Below, piece after piece: positions 29,545-37,544 of a stretch of 64,000 bases of DNA. Source of the DNA: Streptomyces sp. R41 (lineage in GTDB: Bacteria; Actinomycetota; Actinomycetes; Streptomycetales; Streptomycetaceae); assembly GCF_041053055.1 (NCBI RefSeq), contig NZ_CP163443.1, positions 10,151,001 to 10,215,000 on the forward strand, given 5' to 3'. The notes beneath the pieces were generated by a model. That model had not been told where the DNA came from and searched no databases. It saw nothing but the letters and a program-made list of their open reading frames with translations. Position 1 is the first letter of the stretch. Each line of letters begins with the position of its first letter. The position numbers were made by a program, and so were the translations under genes.

Positions 29545-31485
29545 TCAGTGCTTGGTCAGCCGTACGGACAGCCCGTCGGCCGTGTACACCGGCACCGCCC
29601 GGTACCCGTCCGCCCGCACGTCGATCCGTCCGAACCGGCCCCGCAGCGCCGACGTCCGGATCACCGGAATCGTGGTCCCCGCGGCCGGCGGACGTTCGGT
29701 GTCCAGCCGCAGCGCGAGCGTGCTGCCCTGGCCCAGCAGCACCCGGCGGTCCACCTGGAGAGCGGGGGTGCGGCCCTCGCGGAGCGTCACCTCCAAGGTC
29801 GCGGACGCCTGCGCGTAGGCGCCGCGCACATGGGCGCTCGTCGCCGGAGTCACCCGCAGCGTGCCGCCCTCCACCTGGACGTCACCGTGTCCCAGCGCAC
29901 TCGAGGAACCGGCGGTCAGTACGCCCTCCTCCAGCACCGTGCCGCCCGTGTGACGGTTGGCTCCCGTCAGGGTCAGCGAGCCGCTGCCGCGCTTGACCAG
30001 GCCTCCGCAGCCCGAGATGTCGTTGCGCCAGGTGTCGGCCGCGCCGAAGCCGCCGTCGGCGGCGTCCAGGGTGACGGTCACGTCCGAGTCGAACGCGCCG
30101 TACCCGTCGGCGGCGGCGAACAGGTTGAGGCGTCCCCACTGCTCGAAGCCGTCGAGCAGCACGTATCCGGAGGGAAGCGCGGTCGTCCGCAGCACCTCGC
30201 GGCGCTGCGCGGCGTCGAGGTAGGGGAGGCGCGTCTCCAGCAGGACCTCGGCCCCCTTGGGCACGGTCATGTCCTCGGAGCGGCCGTGCCGGGTCAGGAC
30301 GTACGTCAGACGCGGCTCGAGCGCGCGGGCGTTGGCGGTCCGGTCGGCGTACGGGTCGGTGTCGACGCCGGCCGCGTGCGCGTAGGCGTACAGCGTGTCC
30401 GCCGTCGTACCGGTCTGCTGCTCGAAGTACGCGGCGGCCTGGGCGCGCGCCGCGGCCTTGAGGTCCGCGTACTGCGGATCGGCGAGCGTGGCGGCGGCCA
30501 GGGCCGTGGCCATGATCCGGCCGCCCATGACGTCGACGGGGGAGTGCATGCCCGCCATGATGCGGGTGTGGCTGAGCTCGAACGCGCGGGCCACCAGTTC
30601 CTGGAAGCGCTCCGGCACGGCGTACGCGTATGCCAGGGCCGCCAGGTGGAAGGCATTGGTGTGCCCGCTGGGGAAGCCGCCGTCGTCGGTCGGCGTCGTG
30701 CCGCGCTGCCACAGCAGTTGAGGGGCGACGATCACCTCGGAGTCGTAGACGGGGAAGCCGAGCGCGTCGACCTTGCCCGTGTCGACGACCTCGCTGTCCT
30801 CGTTCATGCGCCACGGACGCGGGTACTGGTAGGCGTACTTGGCCGGGTTGCCCGACGCGAACTGGCCACGCACCGTGTCGACCAGCTCGGCCACCTTGCC
30901 GAGCGCGGAGGTGTGCGAGCCCGCGCCGAGCGCGGAGCCGGCCGGGGCGTCGGCGGGCACCGCGTCGTTGATCTTCCCGGCGGGGGTGCCGTCGGGCGCG
31001 CTGTTGATCGACGTGACCGCCTGGGCACCCGACTTGTACAGATCGGCCAGTGGACCCAGGCCCGCGATCATCGCGTAACTCTGGTGCTGGCGGTCGTAGA
31101 TGAACGCTTCCTTGGCCTGTGCGTCGGTGCGGGCGGCGGTGATCCGGGCGCAGTAGCGCATGTTGGCGCGCAGCACCTCGGGCAGCAGCGGCGTGCCGGT
31201 GTTCCAGGCGCCGCCGGTCTTCCAGACCTTGGCCATGCCGCCGAGGATCCGGACCACCGCGTTGGTCTCGGGCGTCAGGTTGGTCAGGACGTTCGTCGTG
31301 TAGTCGTCGACGAACGCGGAGGGGCCCGTGGCCGCCTTCGCGTCGGCGGCGGCGAGCCAGGTGACGACGGTCGGAGCGGCCAGCAGACCGGCCGACGCGC
31401 CGAGAGAGGTTGTGAGGAACCCCCGCCTGTTGACGGTGAGGTGACCGGCCGACGAAGTGGCGCGGTGCCCGGCTGGTGACGGCAT
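29545..31485 (-). CDS. Secreted PAP2/vanadium-haloperoxidase-fold phosphatase with beta-strand repeat tail
   Basis: A 646-aa exported protein with a Tat signal (NRRGFLTTS, residues 19-27). The full active-site signature is visible: KYAYQYPRP (K216, R223), PSGH (272-275, His275 acid/base) and R308 with nucleophile-type His314 and Asp318 in SHTRIMAGMHSPVD. The C-terminal third (about 480-640) reads GLVKRGSGSLTLTGANRHTGGTVLEEGVLTAG, an autotransporter-associated beta-strand (PATR) repeat. It probably acts as an extracellular phosphomonoesterase. The start ATG at 31485 has AGAGAGG upstream. Confidence 0.88.
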   Translation of the reverse strand: MPSPAGHRATSSAGHLTVNRRGFLTTSLGASAGLLAAPTVVTWLAAADAKAATGPSAFVDDYTTNVLTNLTPETNAVVRILGGMAKVWKTGGAWNTGTPLLPEVLRANMRYCARITAARTDAQAKEAFIYDRQHQSYAMIAGLGPLADLYKSGAQAVTSINSAPDGTPAGKINDAVPADAPAGSALGAGSHTSALGKVAELVDTVRGQFASGNPAKYAYQYPRPWRMNEDSEVVDTGKVDALGFPVYDSEVIVAPQLLWQRGTTPTDDGGFPSGHTNAFHLAALAYAYAVPERFQELVARAFELSHTRIMAGMHSPVDVMGGRIMATALAAATLADPQYADLKAAARAQAAAYFEQQTGTTADTLYAYAHAAGVDTDPYADRTANARALEPRLTYVLTRHGRSEDMTVPKGAEVLLETRLPYLDAAQRREVLRTTALPSGYVLLDGFEQWGRLNLFAAADGYGAFDSDVTVTLDAADGGFGAADTWRNDISGCGGLVKRGSGSLTLTGANRHTGGTVLEEGVLTAGSSSALGHGDVQVEGGTLRVTPATSAHVRGAYAQASATLEVTLREGRTPALQVDRRVLLGQGSTLALRLDTERPPAAGTTIPVIRTSALRGRFGRIDVRADGYRAVPVYTADGLSVRLTKH

Positions 31486-31666
31486 GGGTGTGCCTCTCTT
31501 GAGCTCTTCGGCCGTGCGGCCGGCGGGAGGTCGTTCGATGGACCGGACGTCAGGGAGCACATGAGACGTGTCAGTCGCAGGTGTCCCGTGGCGAGGGTGT
31601 GTCCTACGAGCGAAGATCTACGGCCGAGTCATGTCGGGCCGGGTTTGGCTCGGCGTCCGAGGCGTG

Positions 31667-32566
31667 TCATACGAGTGAACGGGCCAGCGCCACCGCCCCC
31701 TCGACCGGTGGCACCTCGAGTGGCCTGGGCCGCGCTCCCGGAAGAGCTTCGGTGAGGGACGCCACGAAGGCGTCGTACAGGGCGGGTTGGGCGAGCGCGG
31801 TACCGCCCGCGACCACGACGTCGTCGACGGCGACCCCGCGTTCGGCGAGGCGCACGACGAGCGCGGCGAGCGATCGTCCGCCCTCGGCGATGACCCGGCG
31901 GGCGAGTGATGAGCCCGCCTCGGCGGCCGCGAACACGACCGGTGCGTGCCGCCCCCACTCGGCAGAGACATCCGTGGCGCCCTCCAACGCCGCGCCGAGC
32001 GCGGGCACTTCGCTCACCTCGAACGCGGCGATGAGTCCCCGGGCCAGCTCGTCCGGGTCCTCGCCCCGATCGTGCGCGGCCCACACGGCCCGCGCCGCCT
32101 CGCGGACGAGACCGGCCGAGCCGCCCTCGTCACCGAGCACCGCACCCCAGCCACCGACCTGAACGGGACTGCCGTCGACGAGCCGGCCCACCGCCACCGA
32201 ACCGGTACCGGCGACCAGCCCGACCCCCTTGTCCAACCCGGCGGCGGGCACGAGGAGTTCGGCGTCGCCGACGACCAGCGCGGGCGCGTCGAAATGCAGT
32301 TGCAGTGCGGTACGTATCTGGGCGCACTGGCGAGGGGTCTCGCAGGCGTGCCCGCCCACGGCCAGGGCGGACGGGCGTGCGAAGGTCGGCACGGCGTCGG
32401 CGACCAGCTTGGCCAGCCAACCGGCGGCGGCCACGGGATCGTGCGGCCGCCAGCCACTGCTCGTCCGGACGTGGTCGGCGACAAGGCCGTCCCCCGCGTA
32501 GGCACGGAGATGCGCCTTGGTGCCACCCACGTCGATGCCGATCACGAGGGGCGTGAAGTCCTGCAC
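31667..32566 (-). CDS. BadF/BcrA-type ATPase, probable N-acetylglucosamine kinase
   Basis: A 299-aa ASKHA-fold sugar kinase. IGIDVGGTKAHLRAYAG is the phosphate-1 loop, VGLVAGTGSVAVG the phosphate-2 loop, GGWGAVLGDEGGSAGLVREA a family signature, and VVVAGGTALAQPALYDAF the adenosine loop. This is the group annotated as N-acetylglucosamine/glucosamine kinases. The GTG at 32566 follows GAAAGAGG. It is divergent from the ROK regulator, with a palindromic operator between them, and probably phosphorylates the sugar released after import by locus 2. Confidence 0.85.
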   Translation of the reverse strand: MQDFTPLVIGIDVGGTKAHLRAYAGDGLVADHVRTSSGWRPHDPVAAAGWLAKLVADAVPTFARPSALAVGGHACETPRQCAQIRTALQLHFDAPALVVGDAELLVPAAGLDKGVGLVAGTGSVAVGRLVDGSPVQVGGWGAVLGDEGGSAGLVREAARAVWAAHDRGEDPDELARGLIAAFEVSEVPALGAALEGATDVSAEWGRHAPVVFAAAEAGSSLARRVIAEGGRSLAALVVRLAERGVAVDDVVVAGGTALAQPALYDAFVASLTEALPGARPRPLEVPPVEGAVALARSLV

Positions 32567-32695
32567 GGAACCTCTTTCGTCGTTGCGCTGAGCTGCGACG
32601 GTGGGCGAACCGTGCCTTTGGTGAACAGGAGTTGGTGAGCTAGGGAAGCCCCGGGACGGGCCTCTGACGGAGCACGGCAGGCGAGTACCGTGAAG

Positions 32696-32719
32696 TTCGT
32701 TAGGAAGTTAACTAACGAA
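32696..32719. promoter_or_regulatory. ROK-regulator operator in the kinase/regulator divergent region
   Basis: TTCGTTAG and CTAACGAA form a perfect inverted repeat separated by 8 nt (32696-32703, 32712-32719). Inside it is a second palindrome, AGTTAACT (32706-32713). AT-rich 24-bp dyads of this kind are typical ROK/NagC-type operators. It lies in a GC-rich 285-bp divergent promoter region, which makes it stand out. Confidence 0.75.
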
Positions 32720-32850
32720 GTAGAGTGCGTCAAGAGGCATCGCGTACCCGACCACCGGGACCACCGTCCGGGCCGCCGCGTGGCGGGAACGTGTGATGCC
32801 GGGCATCCCATCGCCGCATCCCGTAGACACCCTCGTCCCGGGAGCGGCCC

Positions 32851-34014
32851 GTGACCTGTGGGAGAACTGTGGAACACGATGTGGCGGAAGCCCACCGCCT
32901 GACCGAGAGCGCGAGCGCGGTGTTCGCCGTGCTGGCCGGGGCGGGCAGCGCGACCCGGCCGCAGCTCGCGAGCCTGGCGGGCCTGTCCAAGCCGACGGTG
33001 TCCTCCGCCGTCGCGGAACTGGAGAGCGCCCGGCTCGCCGCCCACTCCGGCACCGCCTCCAGCGGCACGGGCCGGAACGCTGCCGTTTACCGCCTCGGAC
33101 CGGCGGCCGGGGCCGTGCTCGCCGTCGATCTCGGCCCCGCCCACACCCGGGTGCGCGGCTGCGCCCTGGACGGCACCCTGCTCGCCGAGGCCACCGGCTC
33201 CCGGGCGGAGGCCGCCGACGCCGTACGCCAGGCCCTTGCCGCGCTGCCCGCGGGTGCTCCCCTGCGCACCATCGTCGTCGCCGTCGGCGACGTCACCGCG
33301 CGGGACCGGGAGGGCACCGGCATACGCCCCGCCACCGCCAAGGCCGGGCCCGTCTTCGACGCCATGGCCGTCTCGCTGCCGCCGGGCGTTCCGCTCCACC
33401 TCGAGAACAACGTCAACTGCGCCGCGCTCGCAGAGCTGCACGAGGGCGCCGCCCGAGGTCGCGACACCTTCGGCTATCTGCGGATCGGCGTGGGTATCGG
33501 CCTCGGTGTCGTCATCGGCGGTCAGGTGCTGCGCGGAGCGAACGGAGCCGCCGGAGAGGTGGCCCGGCTGCCCTACCCCTGGGACGCCGGCCGTGAGCCG
33601 CGCCGCGAGGCCCTGGAGGAGCACGTCGGCGCCCGCTCCCTCCTGCGGAGGGTCGCGGAGGCCTGGCAGGACGCCGACGGCCCGTGCCCCGGCACCACCG
33701 AGCGGCTCTTCGCCCTCGCGGGGGAGGGCTCGGCCACGGCCTGCGCCGTCGTCGGCCGCCATGCCGCCGACGTGGGCCGGCTCGCCGCCGCCGTGGCCGC
33801 CGTGCTGGATCCGGGACTGATCGTGCTGGGCGGCAGTACCGGCGCGGATCCGCAGATCCTGCCCGGTGTACGGGCCGAACTGGCGCGACTGAGCTGGCCC
33901 ACCGAAGTGGTCAGCAGCACGCTCGGGGACCTGGGCACCGTCGTCGGCGCCGCCCGGCTCGCGGTCGCCCGGGGAGTCCAAACCGTGACCGAGACCGCGG
34001 GGGCGAAGGATTGA
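32851..34014 (+). CDS. ROK-family transcriptional regulator
   Basis: A 387-aa repressor. The N-terminal winged helix-turn-helix is SASAVFAVLAGAGSATRPQLASLAGLSKPTVSSAVAELESARL. The sensor half is a ROK sugar-kinase-like domain: LAVDLGPAHTRVRGCALDG, LENNVNCAALAELHEGAARG, GIGLGVVIGGQVLRGANGAAGEVARLP, and DPGLIVLGGS. The zinc-binding cysteine cluster of ROK proteins is not obvious. The start is GTG 32851 or GTG 32869, and both have a GGGAG site. It is divergent from the sugar kinase and upstream of the locus 2 importer, which it probably controls. Confidence 0.88.
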   Translation: MTCGRTVEHDVAEAHRLTESASAVFAVLAGAGSATRPQLASLAGLSKPTVSSAVAELESARLAAHSGTASSGTGRNAAVYRLGPAAGAVLAVDLGPAHTRVRGCALDGTLLAEATGSRAEAADAVRQALAALPAGAPLRTIVVAVGDVTARDREGTGIRPATAKAGPVFDAMAVSLPPGVPLHLENNVNCAALAELHEGAARGRDTFGYLRIGVGIGLGVVIGGQVLRGANGAAGEVARLPYPWDAGREPRREALEEHVGARSLLRRVAEAWQDADGPCPGTTERLFALAGEGSATACAVVGRHAADVGRLAAAVAAVLDPGLIVLGGSTGADPQILPGVRAELARLSWPTEVVSSTLGDLGTVVGAARLAVARGVQTVTETAGAKD

Positions 34015-34046
34015 CGGCCTCCGACTCGGTCTGCCAATGTCCGGAC

Positions 34047-34098
34047 AAGCGCTTTCTAAGCCGGCCGGGACGCCGGCTTGGGGTGAGCGTCCCGGCCG
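34047..34098. promoter_or_regulatory. LacI-type palindrome AAGCGCTT followed by an 11-bp hairpin
   Basis: AAGCGCTT (34047-34054) fits the AAnCGnTT core of LacI-family operators. It is followed by an 11-bp perfect stem (34062-34072 with 34088-34098, loop 15 nt). The hairpin is 48 nt after the ROK stop and could end that transcript. If the promoter of the importer lies upstream, it would instead sit in its 5' leader. Confidence 0.5.
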
Positions 34099-34285
34099 TA
34101 CGCGACGTACGGCAACCGCACGAGGGCGTGCTCGTGCGGCGACGGCCCTGGAGGCCGGGGATCCCACCCGTCAGGACGGCGCGGCCGGGCGAGGCCGTGC
34201 CCCCGGGAGGCGTATTCCGAGCACCATGCACCCGTGCCGCAGCGACCGGCCGGGAAATCTTTCACGCACATCCAGGGAGGACCCG

Positions 34286-35617
34286 GTGGGTCACCAGATC
34301 TCGCGCAGAACCCTCTTCCGCACCGCGAGCGGTCTCGCCGTCGCCGGCGCGCTCGGCAGCATCCTCAGCGCCTGTGGTGGAGGCACCGGAGCCGGTACCA
34401 CCAGCGGCAAGCTGACCATGACGTGGTGGGGCAGCGACGACCGTCACAACGCCTATAAGAAGGCGCTCAAGTACTTCCAGGAGAAGAACTCCAAGATCAA
34501 GATCGAGGAGCGCTACCAGGGTTACGACGGCTATTTCGACAAGTTCAACACCAACGTCGCCGGCGGCAGCGCCCCCGACCTGCTCCAGATGGACACCGCG
34601 CTGGTCGCCCAGTACGCCCGTAAGGGAGTCCTCGCCCCGCTCGACTCCTACGTCGGCAAGACCCTGGACCTCACCGGCTTCTCCAAGACGCTCCTCGCCG
34701 CCGGCACCGTCGACGGCAAGCTGTACGGCGTCCCGTCCGGCATAGGCGTCAACCAGCTCACCGTCAACCGCAGTGGCCTGGAGAAGCTGGGTCTGAAGCT
34801 GCCGGACCGTGAGTGGACCTGGGCCGACCTGAAGAAGATCGCCCAGGACGTCTACAAGAAGAGCGGCGGCAAGATCTACGGCGTCGACGACGGCGGCGGC
34901 TCCACCCTCCAGTGCTTCGAGATCTTCGCCCGGGAGAAGGGCCAGACCTTCTTCTCCGACGACGGCAAGAAGCTCGGCTTCACCTCCGACACCCTTCAGG
35001 AGTGGTGGGAGTACTGGGCCGAGATGCGCAAGACCCACGCCTCGCCGCCGCCGGCGATCACCTCGGCCGCGCACAACGACCTCACCAAGAACGCGGTCGT
35101 CATCGGCAAGGCCCTGTTCACCTTCGACTCCGGCGTCTACGGCGCGGGCGGCTCCATCACCGACGCGCAGCTGGACTTCCTGCCCACCCCGCAGGGCGAC
35201 TTCTCCGGCGCCCGCGAGGGCAACTTCGTCAACGGCGGTGTACTGCTGAGCGCCACCAAGGCCAGCAAGAAGGTCGCCGACTCCGTCAAGATCATGTCGT
35301 TCTTCGCGCAGGACGCGACGGCGATCAAGGACATGCAGTTGCTGCGCGGCATCCCGCCGACGGACAAGGCCCGCAAGCTCATCTCCTCGGGTCTGACCGA
35401 GACGGACAAGCTGAACATGGAGAACGCCGACTACATCTCCCAGCGCGTCTCGAAGGCGGCCAACGCCCTGCCCGCTCCGGTGCCCCCGCCGCAGGGCGCC
35501 GACCAGATCTGGGATCTGCTGTTCCAGGCCAACCTCGCCGTCGCCTTCGGCAAGAAGTCGATCAAGGCGGAGCTCGGCGAGTTCTTCGACCAGGCGGCCG
35601 GCGTCCTCGCGCAGTAG
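34286..35617 (+). CDS. Sugar ABC transporter substrate-binding lipoprotein (locus 2)
   Basis: A 443-aa family 1 solute-binding protein. The signal peptide carries both a twin-arginine pair (SRRTLFRTAS) and a lipobox LSAC (Cys30), as is common for Streptomyces lipoproteins. Motifs include LTMTWWGSDDRHNAYKKALKYFQ, GGSAPDLLQMDTALVAQYARKG, and YGVPSGIGVNQLTVNRSGLEKLG. The GTG at 34286 is fixed by AGGGAGGA. The gene heads the locus 2 importer operon downstream of the ROK regulator. The ligand is unknown; the nearby GlcNAc-kinase-type gene suggests an amino-sugar-containing oligosaccharide. Confidence 0.92.
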   Translation: MGHQISRRTLFRTASGLAVAGALGSILSACGGGTGAGTTSGKLTMTWWGSDDRHNAYKKALKYFQEKNSKIKIEERYQGYDGYFDKFNTNVAGGSAPDLLQMDTALVAQYARKGVLAPLDSYVGKTLDLTGFSKTLLAAGTVDGKLYGVPSGIGVNQLTVNRSGLEKLGLKLPDREWTWADLKKIAQDVYKKSGGKIYGVDDGGGSTLQCFEIFAREKGQTFFSDDGKKLGFTSDTLQEWWEYWAEMRKTHASPPPAITSAAHNDLTKNAVVIGKALFTFDSGVYGAGGSITDAQLDFLPTPQGDFSGAREGNFVNGGVLLSATKASKKVADSVKIMSFFAQDATAIKDMQLLRGIPPTDKARKLISSGLTETDKLNMENADYISQRVSKAANALPAPVPPPQGADQIWDLLFQANLAVAFGKKSIKAELGEFFDQAAGVLAQ

Positions 35618-35656
35618 AGGCGCGGCGCATCCGAACATCGGGAGAGGGCCAGGGAG

Positions 35657-36640
35657 ATGAGTATGACCACCGCGAAGACCGACGAGGTCGTGAAGGAGCC
35701 GCCGGCTCCGGCGACCCCGTCCGACCAGCGGGAGCGCGACCGCATGCGCCGCCGCCTCGCCCGACGGCGGGGCGGGGGGTGGTGGCCCTACCTCTTCCTG
35801 GCTCCCTGGTTCGTCGGCCTGTTCGGGTTGACGATCTACCCGATGCTCGACTCGCTGTACCTGTCCTTCACCAACTTCGACCTGCTCACCCCCGCCAAGT
35901 GGGTCGGCATGGACAACTACGACCGCATGTTCACCGACGACCCCGTCTTCTGGGACTCGGTGCACGCCACGCTCCTGTACGTCGTGGTCTCGGTGCCGCT
36001 GAAGCTCGCACTCGCCCTCGGTGTGGCGATGCTGCTCAACCGCGACCTGAAGGGCATCGGCCTCTACCGGGCTGCCTTCTACCTTCCCTCGCTACTCGGT
36101 GGGGCGGTGGCCGTCGCCATCGTGTGGCGGCAGGTCTTCGGCGGAGACGGCCTGTTCAACGACTTCCTCGCCTGGTTCGGCATCAAGGGCCAGGACTGGA
36201 TCTCCAGCCCCGACACCGCGCTGTACACGCTGATCCTGCTGGCCATCTGGCAGTTCGGCACCCCGATGGTCATCTTCCTCGCCGGTCTGAAGCAGCTGCC
36301 CAAGGACGTCTACGAGGCGGCCGCGATCGACGGTGCCAGGCCCGTCACCCGGTTCTTCAAGATCACCCTGCCCCTGCTGACCCCGATCGTCTTCTTCAAC
36401 GTCGTCCTGCAGATCATCGACGCGTTCAAGACGTTCACGCCCGCCTTCGTGATCAGCAACGGCTCGGGCGGACCGCTCAACTCGACCATGCTGTACTCCC
36501 TCTACCTGTACAAGAAGGGCTTCACGGACCTGCAGATGGGGTACGCCTCGGCGCTGGCCTGGGTGCTGTTCCTGGTCATCGCGGGCTTCACGGCGGTCAA
36601 CTTCATCGCCAGCCGCTACTGGGTCCACTACGACGACTGA
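35657..36640 (+). CDS. Sugar ABC transporter permease, MalF type (locus 2)
   Basis: A 327-aa six-helix permease with the EAA loop EAAAIDGARPVTRFFKITLPLL. It begins 39 nt after the binding protein. The Arg-rich cytoplasmic N-terminus (RERDRMRRRLARRRGGG) precedes the first membrane helix. Together with the next gene it forms the membrane channel of the importer. Confidence 0.92.
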   Translation: MSMTTAKTDEVVKEPPAPATPSDQRERDRMRRRLARRRGGGWWPYLFLAPWFVGLFGLTIYPMLDSLYLSFTNFDLLTPAKWVGMDNYDRMFTDDPVFWDSVHATLLYVVVSVPLKLALALGVAMLLNRDLKGIGLYRAAFYLPSLLGGAVAVAIVWRQVFGGDGLFNDFLAWFGIKGQDWISSPDTALYTLILLAIWQFGTPMVIFLAGLKQLPKDVYEAAAIDGARPVTRFFKITLPLLTPIVFFNVVLQIIDAFKTFTPAFVISNGSGGPLNSTMLYSLYLYKKGFTDLQMGYASALAWVLFLVIAGFTAVNFIASRYWVHYDD

Positions 36641-36659
36641 GCGAGGAGTCCTTCACCCC

Positions 36660-37538
36660 ATGTCCGCCATCACCCCGTCCACGTCGCCGTTGCAGAAGCT
36701 CCGCTCGGCCACCGGCACCCGCCGCATCTTCATCCACACCGTGCTCATCGGTGTCGCGGTCGTCATGCTGTACCCGCTGCTGTGGATGCTGAGCAGCTCG
36801 CTCAAGCCCGACACCGAGATCTTCACCCACCCCGGGCTCATCCCGAACGCGCTGCGCCCGGACAACTACTCCGAGGGCTGGAGCGGCTCCGGCAACTCCT
36901 TCTCCCTCTACATCACCAACTCGCTGATCGTCACGATCGGCGCGGTGATCGGCAACGTGATCTCCTGCTCGCTGGCTGCCTACGCCTTCGCGCGCTTCGA
37001 GTTCCGCGGAAGGAAGATCTGGTTCGGCCTGATGCTCGGCACGCTGATGCTGCCCACACAGGCCGTCCTGATCCCGCAGTACACGATCTTCTACAACCTG
37101 ACCTGGATCAACACCTACCTGCCGCTGATCGTGCCGAAGTTCCTCGCGGTGGACGCCTTCTTCATCTTCCTGATGGTTCAGTTCATCCGCTCCATCCCGC
37201 GCGAGCTGGACCAGGCGGCCATGATGGACGGTGCCAATCCCTTCCAGATCTACTGGAAGATCATCCTGCCGCTGATGAAGCCGGCTCTGGTCACCACCAC
37301 GATCTTCACCTTCATCTGGACGTACGACGATTTCCTCCACCAACTCGTCTACCTCCAGCAGAACGACAAGTTCACCGTGCCCCTCGGCCTGACCCTGTTC
37401 CTCGACCAGACCAGCGGCTCCTCGTACGGCGCGATGTTCGCCATGTCGACACTCGCGCTCCTGCCCACGCTCATCTGCTTCCTCGTCTTCCAGAAGAGGC
37501 TGGTAGAGGGCCTGGCGACCTCCGGTATGAAGGGCTGA
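36660..37538 (+). CDS. Sugar ABC transporter permease, MalG type (locus 2)
   Basis: A 292-aa six-helix permease. The EAA-type loop reads DQAAMMDGANPFQIYWKIILPLM, with DQAA replacing the usual EAA; the conserved Gly is present. The C-terminus, FQKRLVEGLATSGMKG, is typical of MalG proteins. The downstream enzyme gene starts 6 nt after the stop, so it is in the same operon. Confidence 0.92.
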   Translation: MSAITPSTSPLQKLRSATGTRRIFIHTVLIGVAVVMLYPLLWMLSSSLKPDTEIFTHPGLIPNALRPDNYSEGWSGSGNSFSLYITNSLIVTIGAVIGNVISCSLAAYAFARFEFRGRKIWFGLMLGTLMLPTQAVLIPQYTIFYNLTWINTYLPLIVPKFLAVDAFFIFLMVQFIRSIPRELDQAAMMDGANPFQIYWKIILPLMKPALVTTTIFTFIWTYDDFLHQLVYLQQNDKFTVPLGLTLFLDQTSGSSYGAMFAMSTLALLPTLICFLVFQKRLVEGLATSGMKG

Positions 37539-37544
37539 GAGCAC

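Noticed and set aside
28969..31479. An 836-aa plus-strand frame opposite ogt and the PAP2 phosphatase
   Set aside because: Antisense to two recognised genes; low-complexity composition.
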